Below are positions 37,740 through 39,393 of a stretch of 39,393 nt of DNA, piece after piece. The DNA is taken from NCBI GenBank assembly GCA_028712155.1, contig JAQTQO010000011.1, positions 1 through 39,393 on the forward strand. The letters are read 5' to 3'. The translations under genes were made by a program, and so were the position numbers. Source of the DNA: Patescibacteria group bacterium (GTDB taxonomy: Bacteria > Patescibacteriota > Patescibacteriia > Buchananbacterales > GWA2-38-13). Numbering within the stretch: position 1 is the stretch's first letter; every line of letters starts with the position of its first letter. Under the pieces are notes generated by a model. The model searched no databases, was not told where the DNA came from, and worked only from the letters and a program-made list of their open reading frames with translations.

Positions 37740-38873
37740 ATGGTACTCGCAATAATTTCATTTCTGGTGGTATTGGGGTTGCTGGTGCTGGTGCATGAGC
37801 TGGGACATTTTTTTGCGGCCCGGAATGCGGGGGTGGGCGTGGAGGAATTCGGGATTGGATTTCCGCCGCGGGCGATCGGCTTTTGGCGCGACCCGGACAG
37901 CAAAAAATGGCACCGGGCAGCTCGGAACACAAAACACGCGCCCTCAACGATCTACTCGCTGAACTGGGTTCCGATGGGCGGGTTTGTCCGGATCAAGGGC
38001 GAGCAGGGGGAGCAGGCCGCCGATCGGGACAGTTTTTCACACCAGGGGGTCGGTCGCCGGATTTGGATCATATCCGCCGGTGTGGCGATGAACGTGGTAT
38101 TGGCATTCGTGCTGATCAGCTTCGGGTATGCGGTGGGTACGCCGCAGGTTTTGCCGGACCAGCTGCCGGCGGCGGCGCACGTTTCGGATGTGAAAGTCGT
38201 GATCGCGGGCGTGTCGGCAAATTATCCGGCCGCGCGCGCGGGTTTACTGTCGGGTGACGCAATCGTCCGGGTGGACGGCCAGGCGTTTACGCAGATCGGG
38301 GACATCCAGAAGTACCTGGACGGTAAGCGCGGGACGGCCGTGACGGTTGATGTTGAACGGGATGGTAAGACCATTGCCGTGTCGGTGACGCCGGAACTGT
38401 TGCCGGAAGTCGGACGGGCGGGTTTTGGCGTGGAGCTGGTGCGGACGGGCTTGGTCCGCTATTCGTTACCGCAGTCCGTTATCCAGGGTGCGGTGAGTAC
38501 CGGCAGCCTGACCGTTGAGATTTTGCGGGCGTTCGGGTCGATTATTACCCGCTGGGTGTCGCGCCAACCGGTTGAGGTTGATATCAGCGGGCCGGTGGGG
38601 ATTGCCGTCATCAGCGCGCAGGTCGTGCGCATGGGTTGGCGATACCTTTTGCAGTTCGCCGCGCTCCTGTCGCTCAATTTGGCGATTATCAACTTTCTGC
38701 CGTTGCCCGCCCTCGACGGCGGCCGCGTGATGTTTTTACTGGTGGAACGGTTCCGCGGCAGGGCCGTGAGCGCCCGTCTGGAGACGCTGGTGCACAATAT
38801 TGGTTTCGCATTGCTGATGCTTTTGGTGCTGCTGATCACCTACCGGGACATCGCGCGTTTGCTGAGCTCGTGA
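37740..38873 (+). CDS. rseP: RseP/site-2 protease family zinc metalloprotease
   Basis: Intramembrane protease that cleaves anti-sigma factors or signal-peptide remnants. The 377-residue protein has the zinc motif HELGH (19-23) in the first membrane segment, the GFPPRAIGFW and VPMGGFVRI sequences, a PDZ domain (about 135-220) with ANYPAARAGLLSGDAIVRVDG, and the third zinc-ligand region NFLPLPALDGGRV (LDG, about residue 325) before the last membrane segments. It has about four membrane segments, typical of group I site-2 proteases. It is followed by a small gene and the start of what may be proS, a gene order seen near rseP in several bacteria. Confidence 0.95.
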   Translation: MVLAIISFLVVLGLLVLVHELGHFFAARNAGVGVEEFGIGFPPRAIGFWRDPDSKKWHRAARNTKHAPSTIYSLNWVPMGGFVRIKGEQGEQAADRDSFSHQGVGRRIWIISAGVAMNVVLAFVLISFGYAVGTPQVLPDQLPAAAHVSDVKVVIAGVSANYPAARAGLLSGDAIVRVDGQAFTQIGDIQKYLDGKRGTAVTVDVERDGKTIAVSVTPELLPEVGRAGFGVELVRTGLVRYSLPQSVIQGAVSTGSLTVEILRAFGSIITRWVSRQPVEVDISGPVGIAVISAQVVRMGWRYLLQFAALLSLNLAIINFLPLPALDGGRVMFLLVERFRGRAVSARLETLVHNIGFALLMLLVLLITYRDIARLLSS

Positions 38874-38955
38874 GTGCGGTCGGCTGGCACAGCTGAGGAA
38901 TGATAATGCAGCATGCGCCATTAACGATTCATCCATACTCGATTCGCCATATCGT

Positions 38956-39333
38956 ATGCGTCTACCGTTGCCGTCCTCGGCCCCGATCAATCTTCGTCAG
39001 TTCCTGCTCCGCTGTGGTTACGGCAGCCACTACAATCCGCTGGCGAATCGCATGAGCTTTGTCCGCCGACTGTCGGTGGCGGCGTATCCGCGGTATCACC
39101 TCTACCACGAAACCGACGTGACTGGCCGTGCCTATTTCAATCTGCATCTCGATCAGAAGCGGCCGAGTTATCCGGGCGTGCATGCGCACAGCGCGGAGTA
39201 CGACGGGGCTCTGGTCGAGCGCGAAGGGAAACGCATTTATCAATTGTTGCAGGCGTCGGTCGCCCCCACCCCTCCACCGGCGGATAAACCGCGGAAATTC
39301 TGGCCGTGGATCTTCGGCCAGCAGAACGAATAA
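38956..39333 (+). CDS. Small conserved protein of unknown function, typical of CPR genomes
   Basis: The 125-residue protein has no known domain name that I recognise, but the core pattern LLRCGYGSH...SFVRRLS...YPRYHLY, NLHLDQKRPSY (62-72) and HAHSAEYDGALVEREG (76-91) recurs, as I recall, in short proteins of Patescibacteria. The many conserved Arg/His/Asp residues suggest a nucleotide- or RNA-binding or hydrolytic role, but that is speculative. The C-terminal 25 residues are Pro/Trp-rich (APTPPPADKPRKFWPWIFG). It lies between rseP and the next gene, with 18 bases to the latter. ATG 38956 was chosen; no strong ribosome-binding site is seen. Confidence 0.75.
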   Translation: MRLPLPSSAPINLRQFLLRCGYGSHYNPLANRMSFVRRLSVAAYPRYHLYHETDVTGRAYFNLHLDQKRPSYPGVHAHSAEYDGALVEREGKRIYQLLQASVAPTPPPADKPRKFWPWIFGQQNE

Positions 39334-39351
39334 CGGAGTAATCATTACGGT

Positions 39352-39393
39352 ATGGCTTTTTCTATGCGTCAGAGCGCGCCCTTTACCCGCACC
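39352..39393 (+). CDS. Partial CDS, possible prolyl-tRNA synthetase N-terminus
   Basis: Only 14 codons are inside the window. They read MAFSMRQSAPFTRT from ATG 39352, or MRQSAPFTRT from the in-frame ATG at 39364. The MRQS-x-x-FTRT type N-terminus resembles class II prolyl-tRNA synthetases (MR-S-x-LF-x-KT-x-RE) and proS often follows rseP. The evidence is too short for certainty; the gene continues beyond the window. Confidence 0.4.
   Translation, partial: MAFSMRQSAPFTRT

Overview
The window reads as a GC-rich bacterial chromosome segment (upper-50s percent GC by eye) with tightly packed, mostly housekeeping genes. The gene content suggests a Patescibacteria/CPR (Parcubacteria-like) genome. 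The hints are a DUF3467 protein, a DUF3048 (YerB-like) protein, a SIMPL/DUF541 protein, a chagasin/Gmad2/GerMN lipoprotein, a small protein with the RRLS..YPR.H..HLDQK pattern that I associate with CPR genomes, and an orphan MazG-like hydrolase. There is no marker such as 16S rRNA, so the placement is inference. The standard code fits, with TAA, TAG and TGA all used as stops.

Layout. 1-9100: chaperones (hsp20, dnaK, dnaJ) interspersed with galT on the minus strand, an AT-rich TIR-domain gene that looks horizontally acquired, a MazG-like hydrolase, a membrane-anchored unknown, a DUF3467 protein, a prephenate-dehydratase-like protein and a HIT protein. 9105-12156: a CrtC/AttH lipocalin-like gene (minus) divergent from a secreted NHL-repeat/dockerin protein. 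12156-12645: terminators, tRNA-Glu(CTC) and a palindromic element. 12646-22438: methyltransferase, rodA, zinc ribbon, rplY and DUF3048, facing rpmE, prfA and prmC on the minus strand; then rpsB-tsf behind a long structured leader, a lipoprotein and a small membrane protein. 22552-30086: a lower-glycolysis block gap-pgk-SIMPL-eno-gpmI-gpmI with two adjacent phosphoglycerate mutases. 30144-33530: three GT2 glycosyltransferases. 33628-39393: mreB, holB-like, a BNR-type lipoprotein, frr, rseP, a small conserved protein and the first codons of a gene that may be proS.

The genes carry protein folding, translation (rplY, rpmE, rpsB, tsf, prfA, prmC, frr, tRNA-Glu), carbon flow from glyceraldehyde-3-phosphate to phosphoenolpyruvate, cell shape and wall or surface glycan synthesis (rodA, mreB, GT2 genes) and envelope quality control (rseP). 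No mobile-element transposase, integrase or CRISPR array was seen.

The most notable signals are: (i) the AT-rich TIR gene with an AGGAGG in the loop of a perfect 10-bp hairpin just upstream; (ii) a recurrent arrangement in which the -35 element of the next promoter lies in the hairpin or T-tract of the preceding terminator; (iii) a roughly 190-nt structured leader before rpsB; (iv) tandem gpmI paralogues with a local active-site change in the first; (v) a tRNA-Glu gene whose upstream flank repeats its 5' acceptor and can pair 12 bp with its 3' end; (vi) several promoters placed so close to the start codon that the mRNAs would be leaderless or nearly so. Promoter and hairpin calls were made by eye and need computational and experimental confirmation.
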